DNA of 64,000 nucleotides from positions 434,001 through 498,000 of the forward strand of contig CAWBRY010000001.1 in the NCBI GenBank assembly GCA_963791295.1, in the 5' to 3' direction. Positions within the stretch are counted from its first letter, which is position 1; the number at the start of each line of letters is the position of its first letter. The notes below the pieces were generated by a model. The model was not told the origin of the DNA and ran no database searches. It saw only the letters and a list, made by a program, of their open reading frames with translations. A program made the position numbers and the translations under genes. This DNA is from CAWBRY01 sp963791295 (GTDB lineage: Bacteria > Bacteroidota > Bacteroidia > Chitinophagales > Chitinophagaceae). Of this stretch, positions 27,237 through 37,113 are shown in pieces.

Positions 27237-28250
27237 TCAGAACTTCGGACAATTTAATTTCTTTGCATTTGGATCGACGGGTTTCTTGATATAGATCAGC
27301 GAAACTTCCATACCTCCGCGTGTATTGGACGCCGGCTTCAAACTCGATGTATTCACATCGTAAGAAGCTCCAATCATCAGGCCACCATATTCCAGACCCA
27401 GATAAGGAATGATTGCATCTTCAAAACGGTACCAGCTTCCGAAATAAATATTCGTTGGGTTGTCAGCGTTATTATTCACATTTAACGAATACGCACCGCC
27501 GATCATTGTATTATGCGCCTTGGCTTGCATACTGTGGTTGGCGGCAAAATGTACATAGTTATTCGCGCCTGCCGGAATTTTTCCACCTGCCTGCAAAGTC
27601 GTCCTGGCTGACAACAGGAATTCTCCACCCTGGAAACTTTCTTTTGGACGATTGATATGATACATGGATGCGCCGAAATAGAAATTATTAAAACCATTGG
27701 TGCTGCCATTATAAAATATGCCGGCATTCATATCAAAATACTTCACGTTCACCCGGTCATTTGAAAACACTTCGCTGGTGACGCCGGTAAATCCAAGGGG
27801 TGTTAATTGATCTTCAAAAACAACCTTATTTATATCCAGGCGCTTGTTTACAAACGTGCCCTGGAAGCCGATGCCGATCTGGTGATCGCCATTTTCGTCG
27901 AGTCCTTTATGATACGCAACGGAAAGTCCCAGTACATTATTGGTTAGTACGCCATTGCCTGACCGATCAGTGAAGCCCATGATGCCAACGCCAAACTGAT
28001 CAGTTTCAGGGATCTGGTTCTTTAAGATCCCAAAATCAATAGAAGCTGTTTTCGTTACGAAGGCATTATTAATCGTCGGCCATTGATTGCGAAAGTTGCC
28101 GGCAATGCGATATACGCCATCAAACTTTCCCGTAAGCGCCGGATTTAATGTAAGTGGAGAAGCAAAGAACTGGGAGAAATTGGGATCCTGCGCATTGGAT
28201 AGATTAACCAATGTCAACATGATCGCCAGCGATAAAACAAACTTCTTCAT
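27237..28250 (-). CDS. PorP/SprF family type IX secretion membrane protein
   Basis: A 337-residue protein with a signal peptide (LVNLSNAQDPNFSQF) and the PorP/SprF entry QDPNFSQFFASPLTLNPALTGKFDGVYR, followed by YRNQWP-like NFRNQWPTIN and a series of barrel strands. These proteins form outer-membrane barrels tied to type IX secretion or to individual cargo adhesins such as SprB. It is not next to a large adhesin gene here, so the partner is unknown. PorP/SprF genes are usually multi-copy in gliding Bacteroidota. Confidence 0.9.
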   Translation of the reverse strand: MKKFVLSLAIMLTLVNLSNAQDPNFSQFFASPLTLNPALTGKFDGVYRIAGNFRNQWPTINNAFVTKTASIDFGILKNQIPETDQFGVGIMGFTDRSGNGVLTNNVLGLSVAYHKGLDENGDHQIGIGFQGTFVNKRLDINKVVFEDQLTPLGFTGVTSEVFSNDRVNVKYFDMNAGIFYNGSTNGFNNFYFGASMYHINRPKESFQGGEFLLSARTTLQAGGKIPAGANNYVHFAANHSMQAKAHNTMIGGAYSLNVNNNADNPTNIYFGSWYRFEDAIIPYLGLEYGGLMIGASYDVNTSSLKPASNTRGGMEVSLIYIKKPVDPNAKKLNCPKF

Positions 28251-28439
28251 TCAGATACAAATATTTTTTCCGTTTCCGAGTGTCGGCTCTCAAAACGTTT
28301 TTAGGCGCACTGAAATTGTTCTAATCGGTCTAAGGATTGGCCTTATTCGGAGGCCTGTTAAGTAAAATACTACAATTATAAGACCTTGAAAAATCGAATA
28401 TAGCTGCTCTTGGAAAAGCGTTGAATCACGAACTTATGC

Positions 28440-29090
28440 TCACATCTGTACCTTAGTCCCGTAGGCAAGGTCTCCGGCATCTCCCAGCCCGGGAACGATA
28501 TAACCTTTGGCAGTGAGTTCATCGTCAATATCTCCACACCATATCGTCACGGAAGGCTCCTCCCTTTTCACATATTCTATGCCAACCGTACAGGCAATGG
28601 CCGTTACTATATGGATTTCACGTGGATGTCCCTCCTCTTTTAGAAAATGAATGGTTTTTACGAGGGAAGAACCCGTGGCCAACATGGGATCGGAAATGAT
28701 AACGAGCCGATCGTCAAGTTCCGGGCACGAGACGTAATCAAGGCTGATCGTAAATGATCCGTCTTTTTCATGCTTCCGGAAGGCGGAGATAAAAGCGTTA
28801 TCTGCCTGGTCAAAAAAATTCAACAGTCCCTGGTGAAGTGGTAATCCTGCTCTTAATATAGTTGCTAATACGGGTTGTTCTTTTAATACACTGGCTGTCG
28901 CGATACCAAGCGGGGTTTGTACTTCTTTTTCGACAAAGGCCATGGTCTTGCTGATTTCGTAGGCGGCCGCTTCTCCGATTCGTTCCAGGTTACGCCGGAA
29001 TCGCATGCGATCCAACTGGATCTCTATATCTCGCAACTCACTCACCCAGGTGCTGATCAATGAATGTTTCTGGCTGAAGTTAACAATCAT
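28440..29090 (-). CDS. upp: Uracil phosphoribosyltransferase
   Basis: Upp makes UMP from uracil and PRPP. The 216-residue protein shows RMRFRRNLERIGEAAAYEI, ATILRAGLPLHQGLL, the PRPP loop VIISDPMLATGSSL and the uracil-binding C-terminus PGLGDAGDLAYGT. In the last motif the common Phe of GDAGDRxFG is changed to LAYG, as seen in Bacteroidota versions. It is divergent from anmK with 94 bases between. Confidence 0.95.
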   Translation of the reverse strand: MIVNFSQKHSLISTWVSELRDIEIQLDRMRFRRNLERIGEAAAYEISKTMAFVEKEVQTPLGIATASVLKEQPVLATILRAGLPLHQGLLNFFDQADNAFISAFRKHEKDGSFTISLDYVSCPELDDRLVIISDPMLATGSSLVKTIHFLKEEGHPREIHIVTAIACTVGIEYVKREEPSVTIWCGDIDDELTAKGYIVPGLGDAGDLAYGTKVQM

Positions 29091-29184
29091 AATAATTGCA
29101 GGTTAAGTGAAGACCATTCAACATCCTAAAAGTTTTACTTTTGAGCAAATCTAGAATCTTAAATCTGCAATCTAAAATAATCCT

Positions 29185-30285
29185 ATGGTTTACCGGGCAA
29201 TTGGCTTAATGAGTGGAAGTTCGTTGGATGGCCTTGATATTGCCTTTACAGAGTTCCAGGAAGAAGCAGGCCAATGGAAATATGAAATCAAAAAGACGGC
29301 TTGCATTTCTTACTCCGAGCAATGGAAAAATCGTTTACGCGATGCGGTCAAATTAACCGCTCTCGATTACCAACAGCTGGATGCGGATTATGGCCATTAC
29401 CTCGGTCAGCAGGTCAATCAATTCATTGAAACGCATCAACTGCATTACCAGGTTGCTCTCATCTCTTCACATGGTCACACCACTTTTCATGTGCCTGCAA
29501 AAAAAATGACAGCACAACTAGGTGAAGGCGCTCCCATTGCTGCATTAACCGGCCTACCGGTAGTGACTGATTTACGTGCTCTGGATCTTGCATTGGGCGG
29601 TCAGGGTGCACCGATCGTTCCTATTGGTGAAAAATTGTTATTGGGTAAATACGAATATTTTCTAAATCTCGGGGGAATAGCCAACATTTCTCATACAGAC
29701 CCACAACAATATATAGCCTTCGATGTATGTCCGGCCAACCGCGTACTAAACATGCTTGTCAATGAAATGAATTTGCCTTTTGATGATAAAGGTCAGATCG
29801 CTTCAACTGGAAATGTCAATTCAAGTCTGCTGGAACAATTGAATCGGTTGGATTATTATCGACAGCCCTATCCAAAATCATTAGCTAATGATTTTGGAAT
29901 AAATGATGTTTTTCCCATTATCAGAGATGCCGGCATCGATTTAAAAGATGCACTTAGAACTTTCGTGGAGCACATCGTAGAGCAAATTAGGATTGCAGTC
30001 TTATTGATAACGACCGGGAAAACTGCTGCTGGCCAACAACAGATGCTGGCGACGGGTGGGGGAGCGTTAAATGATTTCCTGGTAAACGAGCTAAAGAATA
30101 GCCTGGCAAAATTGAATATCAAGGTTATTGTGCCCGATGAGCAGCTGATTAATTTCAAAGAGGCGTTGATCATGGCATTCATAGGAGTATTGCGTTGGCG
30201 CCAGGAGTATAACGTATTGTCTTCTGTGACCGGTGCGTCAAGGAACAGTATTGGCGGAGCAATATGGACCGGTGAAGAAGCTTGA
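29185..30285 (+). CDS. anmK: Anhydro-N-acetylmuramic acid kinase
   Basis: AnmK opens and phosphorylates anhydroMurNAc to MurNAc-6-phosphate during cell wall recycling. The 366-residue chain begins with the phosphate loop AIGLMSGSSLDGLDIAF, has SSHGHTTFHVP, QLGEGAPIAALTGLPVVTDLR, NLGGIANIS and LATGGGALNDFL of the sugar-kinase/ASKHA fold. Length is normal. A MurQ etherase is not in the window. The ATP-grasp gene follows 60 bases later on the same strand. Confidence 0.95.
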   Translation: MVYRAIGLMSGSSLDGLDIAFTEFQEEAGQWKYEIKKTACISYSEQWKNRLRDAVKLTALDYQQLDADYGHYLGQQVNQFIETHQLHYQVALISSHGHTTFHVPAKKMTAQLGEGAPIAALTGLPVVTDLRALDLALGGQGAPIVPIGEKLLLGKYEYFLNLGGIANISHTDPQQYIAFDVCPANRVLNMLVNEMNLPFDDKGQIASTGNVNSSLLEQLNRLDYYRQPYPKSLANDFGINDVFPIIRDAGIDLKDALRTFVEHIVEQIRIAVLLITTGKTAAGQQQMLATGGGALNDFLVNELKNSLAKLNIKVIVPDEQLINFKEALIMAFIGVLRWRQEYNVLSSVTGASRNSIGGAIWTGEEA

Positions 30286-30345
30286 AAGACCGATCCGTTT
30301 GCAGATAGTAACTTCGTGAACACTTTATAAGGATTTATATTACTT

Positions 30346-31914
30346 ATGGATACACACCCGAACAAGCCTATTGATATTACCGGGGAAATGAATGGAGGTC
30401 ATCCGACGCCTGGCTCGAAAGAAGAAATACAGCTATTTCAACAACTGCAGGAAAAATTCCCTCTTCAGTATTCAAAGATCTTCCCTGATAAATTGGCGCC
30501 AAGAACAGTGGTGATCGTACCATCATTGACAATGGACCAGGAGATTTTGGCCAAGATCAGTGGCATTAATCATTATGAAGAGCGTATGCTTTGCATGTTG
30601 ATGTTGTTACGAATGCCGCGTACTCATGTAATTTATGTTACCAGTGAAACGATCGATCCCGTTATCATCGATTATTATCTGCATATGTTGCCTGGCATCA
30701 CCGGATATCATGCCATGCGGAGACTGACACTTCTGAGTTGTCATGATTCCTGTTCCAAGCCACTAACTCAGAAAATATTGGAGCGGCCTCGCCTGATCCG
30801 GAGGATTAGAGAATTCATTCCTCCCGAACATGAGACTCACATGTCCTGTTTTAATGTAACGCATTATGAGCGAACATTGGCGGTGCAGTTGCAGATTCCA
30901 ATTTATGGTTGCGATCCCGAACTTTATAATTTAGGAAATAAGAGCAATAGTCGAAAGATCTTCCGCGAATGCGGACTACTTGTCCCTCCGGGTTATGAGG
31001 ACCTGTCATCAGAATCAGACATCATTCGTGCGCTTGCAAAATTGAAGAAGGAACATCCCGATATGAAAAAAGCGGTTGTAAAAGTGAATGATGGGTTTTC
31101 CGGAGATGGCAACGCGGTATTTTCATTTGAAGGAATGGGCAGGGATGATGACCCAAAGCAATGGGTAAAAGAGCAGCTCCGCGAAGGTTTACGAATAGTG
31201 GCCGATGACCTTTCTTACGACCACTTCATGTACAAATACCAGCAAATGGGTGGGATCGTAGAAGGATTTATTGAAGGTGACGTAAAAGAATCGCCATCAG
31301 TCCAATGCCGTGTGACACCCTCCGGGGAATGCGAGGTGATCTCTACGCACGATCAGGAACTGGGTGGACAAAGTGGGCAAACCTATGTGGGAGCCAGTTT
31401 CCCGGCTTCCAGTGAATATGCGGTAGAGATCGGAAATTTGGGCAAACGGGTAGCAAAGGCATTTATTGATAAGGGAGTTTTAGGACGTTTTGCAATTGAT
31501 TTCATTTCAGTAAAAGAAACTACCGGTTGGAAACATTACGCCATTGAAATCAATTTACGCAAGGGAGGCACTACACATCCTTTCCTGATGTTACAATTTC
31601 TCACCGATGGGCGATACAATGAAGAAGAAGGCGTGTACTATACTTCCAAGGGTCACCTGATCCGTTATTACTTCTGTTCTGACAATCTACACAGTCAAAG
31701 ATATGTTGGGCTTTCACCACACGACCTCGTTGACATTGCCATGGTCAACGATTTGCATTATGACGGTACTTCACAGGAAGGGATCATGTTCCATCTCATT
31801 GGAGCTCTTTCACAATATGGAAAATTCGGAGTCGTCTGTATTGGAAGCACTCCGGAACGAGCCCGGGAATTTTACGCCAGATGCGTAGAGGTATTGGAAC
31901 AGGAATGCCGTTGA
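30346..31914 (+). CDS. PGM1-type ATP-grasp ligase (peptide ligase-related)
   Basis: A 522-residue ATP-grasp protein. The N-terminal part (IVPSLTMDQEILAKISGINHYEERML) and the sequence of the ATP-grasp core, KKAVVKVNDGFSGDGNAVF, EGFIEGDVKESPSVQCRV and HYAIEINLRKGGTTHPFLML, match proteins related to the pheganomycin peptide ligase PGM1 and the IQCH family. Metal and phosphate contacts are expected at the Glu-x-Asn of AIEINLRKGG, which is intact. The substrate is not known: PGM1 joins a nonproteinogenic amino acid to ribosomal peptides, but no peptide precursor gene is visible nearby. Possibly cotranscribed with anmK. Confidence 0.82.
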   Translation: MDTHPNKPIDITGEMNGGHPTPGSKEEIQLFQQLQEKFPLQYSKIFPDKLAPRTVVIVPSLTMDQEILAKISGINHYEERMLCMLMLLRMPRTHVIYVTSETIDPVIIDYYLHMLPGITGYHAMRRLTLLSCHDSCSKPLTQKILERPRLIRRIREFIPPEHETHMSCFNVTHYERTLAVQLQIPIYGCDPELYNLGNKSNSRKIFRECGLLVPPGYEDLSSESDIIRALAKLKKEHPDMKKAVVKVNDGFSGDGNAVFSFEGMGRDDDPKQWVKEQLREGLRIVADDLSYDHFMYKYQQMGGIVEGFIEGDVKESPSVQCRVTPSGECEVISTHDQELGGQSGQTYVGASFPASSEYAVEIGNLGKRVAKAFIDKGVLGRFAIDFISVKETTGWKHYAIEINLRKGGTTHPFLMLQFLTDGRYNEEEGVYYTSKGHLIRYYFCSDNLHSQRYVGLSPHDLVDIAMVNDLHYDGTSQEGIMFHLIGALSQYGKFGVVCIGSTPERAREFYARCVEVLEQECR

Positions 31915-32022
31915 GACTTACGGGAAGCGCTTATATCTAATTCAAAAACTGATGACTGAATTGATTAATATTTGTAAATTCGGAATCTCAACCAATCTTC
32001 TGTGTTATGAGGAGGATGCTGA

Positions 32023-35000
32023 ATGATATTGGATCGAGTAAAAAATCAATTCCTCTTATCATTTTTCCTATTATTTTTTGGCGTCTGCGGGTTTACTCAA
32101 AATAATAAAATAACCGGTTTCGTCGCAGGTTTAGATCTCATTGCCCTTGAGGGAGCCACTGTTTCGAATAAAAACAGGAACCTGGTAACGATTACAGGTG
32201 TGGATGGAAGTTATTCCATTGAAGGCAGCAAGGGAGATCAACTGGAATTCTCTTTTGTTGGATACCGATCCAAGCAGGTAAAAGTGGGTGATGTATCGGT
32301 AATCAATGTGTCGATAGAAAAATTAATCGTTAACCTGGACGAGGTCCTGATAACAGGTTACACATCCCAAAGAATAAAAGAAATCTCCGGTTCTGTGGCG
32401 GTTGTCCGGCCAAAAGATCTGGTGGCAGTTCCCGCAGGCCAGGTGGAGCAAATGTTGCAAGGCAGAGTTGCAGGATTGAATGTGATCACGTCAGGTGCGC
32501 CGGGGTCTACACCCAATGTGCGACTTCATGGTATCGGAAATTTCGGTGATGTCACTCCATTATATATTATAGATGGCGTACAGGGCAATGTAAATAACCT
32601 GAATCCAAATGATATTGAATCCCTGCAAGTTCTGAAGGATGCCGGCGCTTATGCGATCTACGGTGTAAGGGGTGCCAATGGAGTCATTATCATTACTACC
32701 AGGAATGGCAAGGGGAGAACGAGCATCAATTATGATGTCTATCTAAACAGCACCAGGCCATTGAAGCGCGGTCTTGATCTGCTGACTCCGACTGGAATGG
32801 CGGAACTTACCGCACTGGCTTATGAAAATTCAAATCAGCCTCTAAACGATCCCCTGTTTGGAAGCGGCACACCAAGGTTACCAGGTTTTTTTATTGCCGG
32901 GGAAAATTATGCACTACCTCCCGGCGATCCATCTGCAGATCCATCTACCTACAATATCGATTTTACTTCTCCTCTGCCTATTCATCAAATTGTCAGAGCT
33001 AATCACGTCGGTACTGATTGGTTCCATGAGTTTTTTAAGCCAGCTTTCACTCAATCCCATACTCTAACGTTTTCCGGTTCCAGTGAGAAGAATAAATATC
33101 TGCTTTCCCTGGGATACCTGGATCAGCAGGGAACGGCTATCAGTACATTTTTGAAAAGGTATACATTGCGGATAAACACCGAATTTTCTCCAAGACAAAA
33201 TATTCGCGTAGGTGAAAACCTCCAGTGGGCGGGCCGTGAAAACCCCTGATCTTTCCATATACAGGTCCGGCAGACCAGGAAATCGTTCTGGCCATCCTCA
33301 ACTCTGCGTTACTACCGGTTTATGATATCAAGGGCGGATGGGCTCATTTCTTTCCAAATGCTTTCTTTGACAATCCTGTCGCATTGAGAACCCAAGCCAA
33401 AGGCGACAAATACCAAAGCTGGGAGTTATTTGGAAATTTGTATGCAGAGGTTGATTTTTTGAAGGATTTCCATATTCGAACCAGCTTTGGAGGAAACCTG
33501 ACGAACTATAATTCGTATGACTATACTTTTTGGACCTATAATGGCCGGCCTGATGGTGCACCGGATAATTTTCTGGTTGAATCTTCCGGCTATCAAAGGT
33601 CCTGGACCTGGACAAATACCTTACGATTTTCGAGAAAATTTGGCAGTGATCATGAGGTAAAGGCGCTCATTGGGTACGGAAGCTATAAATAATTATAGTC
33701 GCGAGGTGGGTGGAAGGAGTGTAGGCTTTTTCTCCAACGATGTCAATTATAGATTTTTAAGTAATGGATCAGTGGTTAAGGAGCAAACGAACTATAGCCT
33801 TGCTTCTGCCTCCAGGCTATTTTCAATACTGAGCAGGTTTGGATTACGGATTTAAGGAAAAATATTTTGTGTCCGCTACTTTCCGGCGTGACGGCTCTTC
33901 AGTTTTTAATCCTAATCAACGGTATGGATGGTTTCCTTCCTTCATGGGTTCGTGGAGAATAAAAGAAGAGAGTTTTTTAAGATCAGTTGACTGGATCAAT
34001 GAATTAAAATTGCGAGCAAGTTGGGGTAAGACCGGTTTCTACGGGAACACGGATCCACTCAATCAATATACATTATTCGGAGGGTCGGTGGGGACCGCGT
34101 ATTATGATATATATGGTACAGGAAACAATCCTGTCCAGGGATTTCGGGCTATCAGGTTGGGGGATCCGAGAACCGGTTGGCAGGAAGACATTGTTACAAA
34201 TGTTGGAATAGAAACTACTTTGTGGGATGGTAAATTATCCATTACTATTGATCGATTCAGAAAAAAAGCAAAGGGCATTTTGTTCCAGATAACCCTCCCC
34301 GATATTCTTGGAGGAGCCCTGCCTCCCAATGTCAACATAAGCACAGTCCAAAACAATGGTTTTGACATCCTGGTTGGATCTAAGGGTCAATTGACAAAGG
34401 ACTTGCGGTGGGATGCAGCGCTAACGTTTTCAAGTTACAAGAATAAGATTTTGAAAATAACGGATATTCCATTTTTTGTTCCCGTTCAGAGCGTATTGGG
34501 GGGTCAGTTCCCATTGACTATGTAAGAAACGAAGTAGGTCAGCCCATAAGCTCTTTTTTTGGATACCAGGTCATAGGCCTTTTCAAAAATGATGAGGAAG
34601 TCGCCGATGCCCCCGATACAACAGTCAGCGGCACCGGGTCGCTTTCGTTATTTAGATATAAACCGAGACGATACTATAAATTCAAAAGACCGGGTTTTCC
34701 TGGGTAATGCAAATCCCGATTTTACTTTAGGGTTCAATATTGGATTTACTTATAAGAACCTTGATTTCACCGCTTTCTTTCTATGGTTCCTTTGGCAATG
34801 AAGTCATCAATCGTCCGAGATATTGGTCAGATTTATTTTCAACGGGTGCGCCTTTCGTATTTTTTACTGCAAAGTCGAAGGCGGCGCTCTATGAATCATG
34901 GACTCCCGAACGAACCGATGCGGTGATTCCCAAAGCCGAACTGGAAAGTAATTTCAGTAATGGAGGCAATTTTTCTACTTCTTATGTAGTAGAAGACGGA

Positions 35001-35238
35001 TCCTATTTCAGGAATAAATCGCTGATCGATGGGCTATACATTACCGAAAGATGTGCTAAATGAATTCAAAATAGAAAAACTTAGATTTTATGTCCAGGCC
35101 CTGAATCTCTTTACTATAACCAAATACAAAGGCCTGGATCCCGAACTCTCTGGAACGAGCGGTAGTTTTGGAATAGACAACGGTAATTATCCAAATAATC
35201 AAAAGCAATACATATTGGGTATTAACCTGAGTTTTTGA
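32023..35238 (+). pseudogene. SusC/RagA-type TonB-dependent outer-membrane transporter, frameshifted
   Basis: With frames joined, this is a SusC family transporter of about 1070 residues: signal peptide (FFLLFFGVCGFTQ), carboxypeptidase-like domain (VGYRSKQVKVGD), TonB-box region NLDEVLITGYTSQ, plug domain with VRLHGIGNFGDVTPLYIIDG and YGVRGANGVIIITT, then a 22-strand barrel ending in GINLSF. Breaks occur near 33246, 33678, 33839, 34515, 34785 and 35045. The first three are each repaired by one base in a run of C, G or T. It imports glycan or peptide fragments together with the SusD lipoprotein that follows after 40 bases. Confidence 0.92.
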
Positions 35239-35278
35239 AACCCTATCTTTTTAGAATGCCCTATTCAATACTTAAAAT

Positions 35279-37021
35279 ATGAGAAAGAGCAAACTCATCA
35301 TTTTGCTGGTGATGCTGGGAGCGGGTAATGCCTGTGACAAATCCTATCTCGACAGGCAGCCTCTGGGTTTGGAAGAGTCAGCCATAGCCAACAAGAAAGG
35401 GGTCGAGAATTTATTGATTGGCGCCTATTCTATGCTTGATGGAATTGGTAGCCCTAAAAGCGGCTTTGGATCATCGGGATCCAATTGGATATATGGAAGT
35501 GTTTGCGGTACGGAAGCATATAAGGGCTCCGATGCAGGTGATCAGGATGTTGATAATACCAATTGAAAAATTTTCTGTCATTGCAGACAACCCATTCATT
35601 GAAAGCAAATGGGCCACTGTCTTTGACGGTATCCAACGCGCAAACGACGTTTTAAGGATCATGCCAAAAGCCAAAGATATTCTGCCGCCGGATCAAAGGC
35701 GCATCGCAGGTGAAGCACATTTTCTTCGCGGGCACTATCATTTTGAAGCAAAAAAAATGTGGAATAACGTTCCATTTATAGACGAATCCATAACCTATGG
35801 CAACGGGAATTACCTGGTGAGCAATGATAAAGATATATGGCCGGATATTGAGAATGACCTCCAATTTGCTGTTGATAGCTTGGGAGAAGAACCCTCACAA
35901 TGGAGCCGTTGGCCGCGCTACAAAATTTACAGCCAAGGCACTTTTAGCTAAGGCATATATGTTCCAGAAAAAATTTGCTGCAGCTAAACCACTACTGGAG
36001 AACATTATTAATAGCGGCAAATTCCAGTTGAATAGCTATCACGAGAACTTTAATCCGGAGACAAGAAACAGCAAGGAATCAATATTTAGTGGCACAGATG
36101 TCGGTCAACGATCATTCCGAAGGGTTGAATGGAAACTATGGGGATCTTCTGAATTTCCCCAGTGGAGGGCCCGCTGGCTGTTGTGGATTTTTTAAGCCTT
36201 CCCAATACCTGGTCAATCATTTTAAAACGTTGGCTAATGGTTTGCCTGACCTGGATCATTTCAATGAGAATGATGTGACCAGTGATGAAGGAATTGAATC
36301 CGGGGATCCTTCTTTTACTCCGTATGAGGGTAGATTGGATCCGCGGCTAGACTGGACGGTTGGACGAAGAGGTATTCCTTACCTGGACTGGGGAATTCAT
36401 CCTGGCAGGGATTGGGCACAATGACCAGGATTACAGTGGCCCATTCAATCCCAAGAAAAATGTGTTTTACGTAAGGCAGGTAGGAGCCCTTACTGAGGCC
36501 GGATTCTGGGCACATACCATCGCCGTAAATAATATCAACCTGATACGCTTTGCCGATGTGATACTCTGGGCGGCAGAGGTGGAAGCAGAAATCGGAAGCC
36601 TGGATCAGGCCGAAGCCTACGTTAACATGATTAGGGAACGAGCGGCGGATCCGGATAATTGGGTTCATACTTATGTTGATCCGAACGATCCCACCAAAGG
36701 ATTCACCAACTACTCCTGCGGCACAATATGTGATCAGCCCTTATCCACTTGGGGATTTTGCGACAAGAGGGAAAAGACTATGCACTCAAAGCTATTCGTT
36801 TTGAAAGAATGCTTGAATTGGGAATGGAAGGTCATCGTTTCTTCGACCTGGTGCGGTGGGGTATAGCCGGCCAGGAAATAAATGCTTACTTTCTAAAGGA
36901 AAAGATCAAAAGGCTTTATTTAGATGATGCCGTGTTCACGCCCGGTTGCAACGAGTATTTCCCTATTCCTCAAAGAGAAGTTGACTTAAGCTCTAATTTG
37001 AAACAGAACCGTTGTTATTGA
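35279..37021 (+). pseudogene. SusD/RagB-type substrate-binding lipoprotein, frameshifted
   Basis: The joined chain of about 580 residues is a SusD family lipoprotein: lipobox near MLGAGNACDKSYLDRQPLG, then the all-helical TPR scaffold with FDGIQRANDVLRIMPKAKDI, AEAHFLRGHYHFEAKKMWNNVPFIDES, AKALLAKAYMFQKKFAAAKPLLENII and the conserved C-terminal INLIRFADVILWAAEVEAEIGSLDQAEAYVNMIRERAADP and RFFDLVRWG. Frame breaks occur near 35561, 35893, 36120, 36400 and 36770; the first two are one-base changes in A and C runs. It binds the substrate on the cell surface and forms the lid of the SusC transporter. Confidence 0.9.
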
Positions 37022-37113
37022 AAAACATTTCGTACAAATCTGACGACGTTAATCCTCAAAATTTATCATTTCCTATTCCAATACAAGATTATCGATATTA
37101 AAGTATATCGCAC

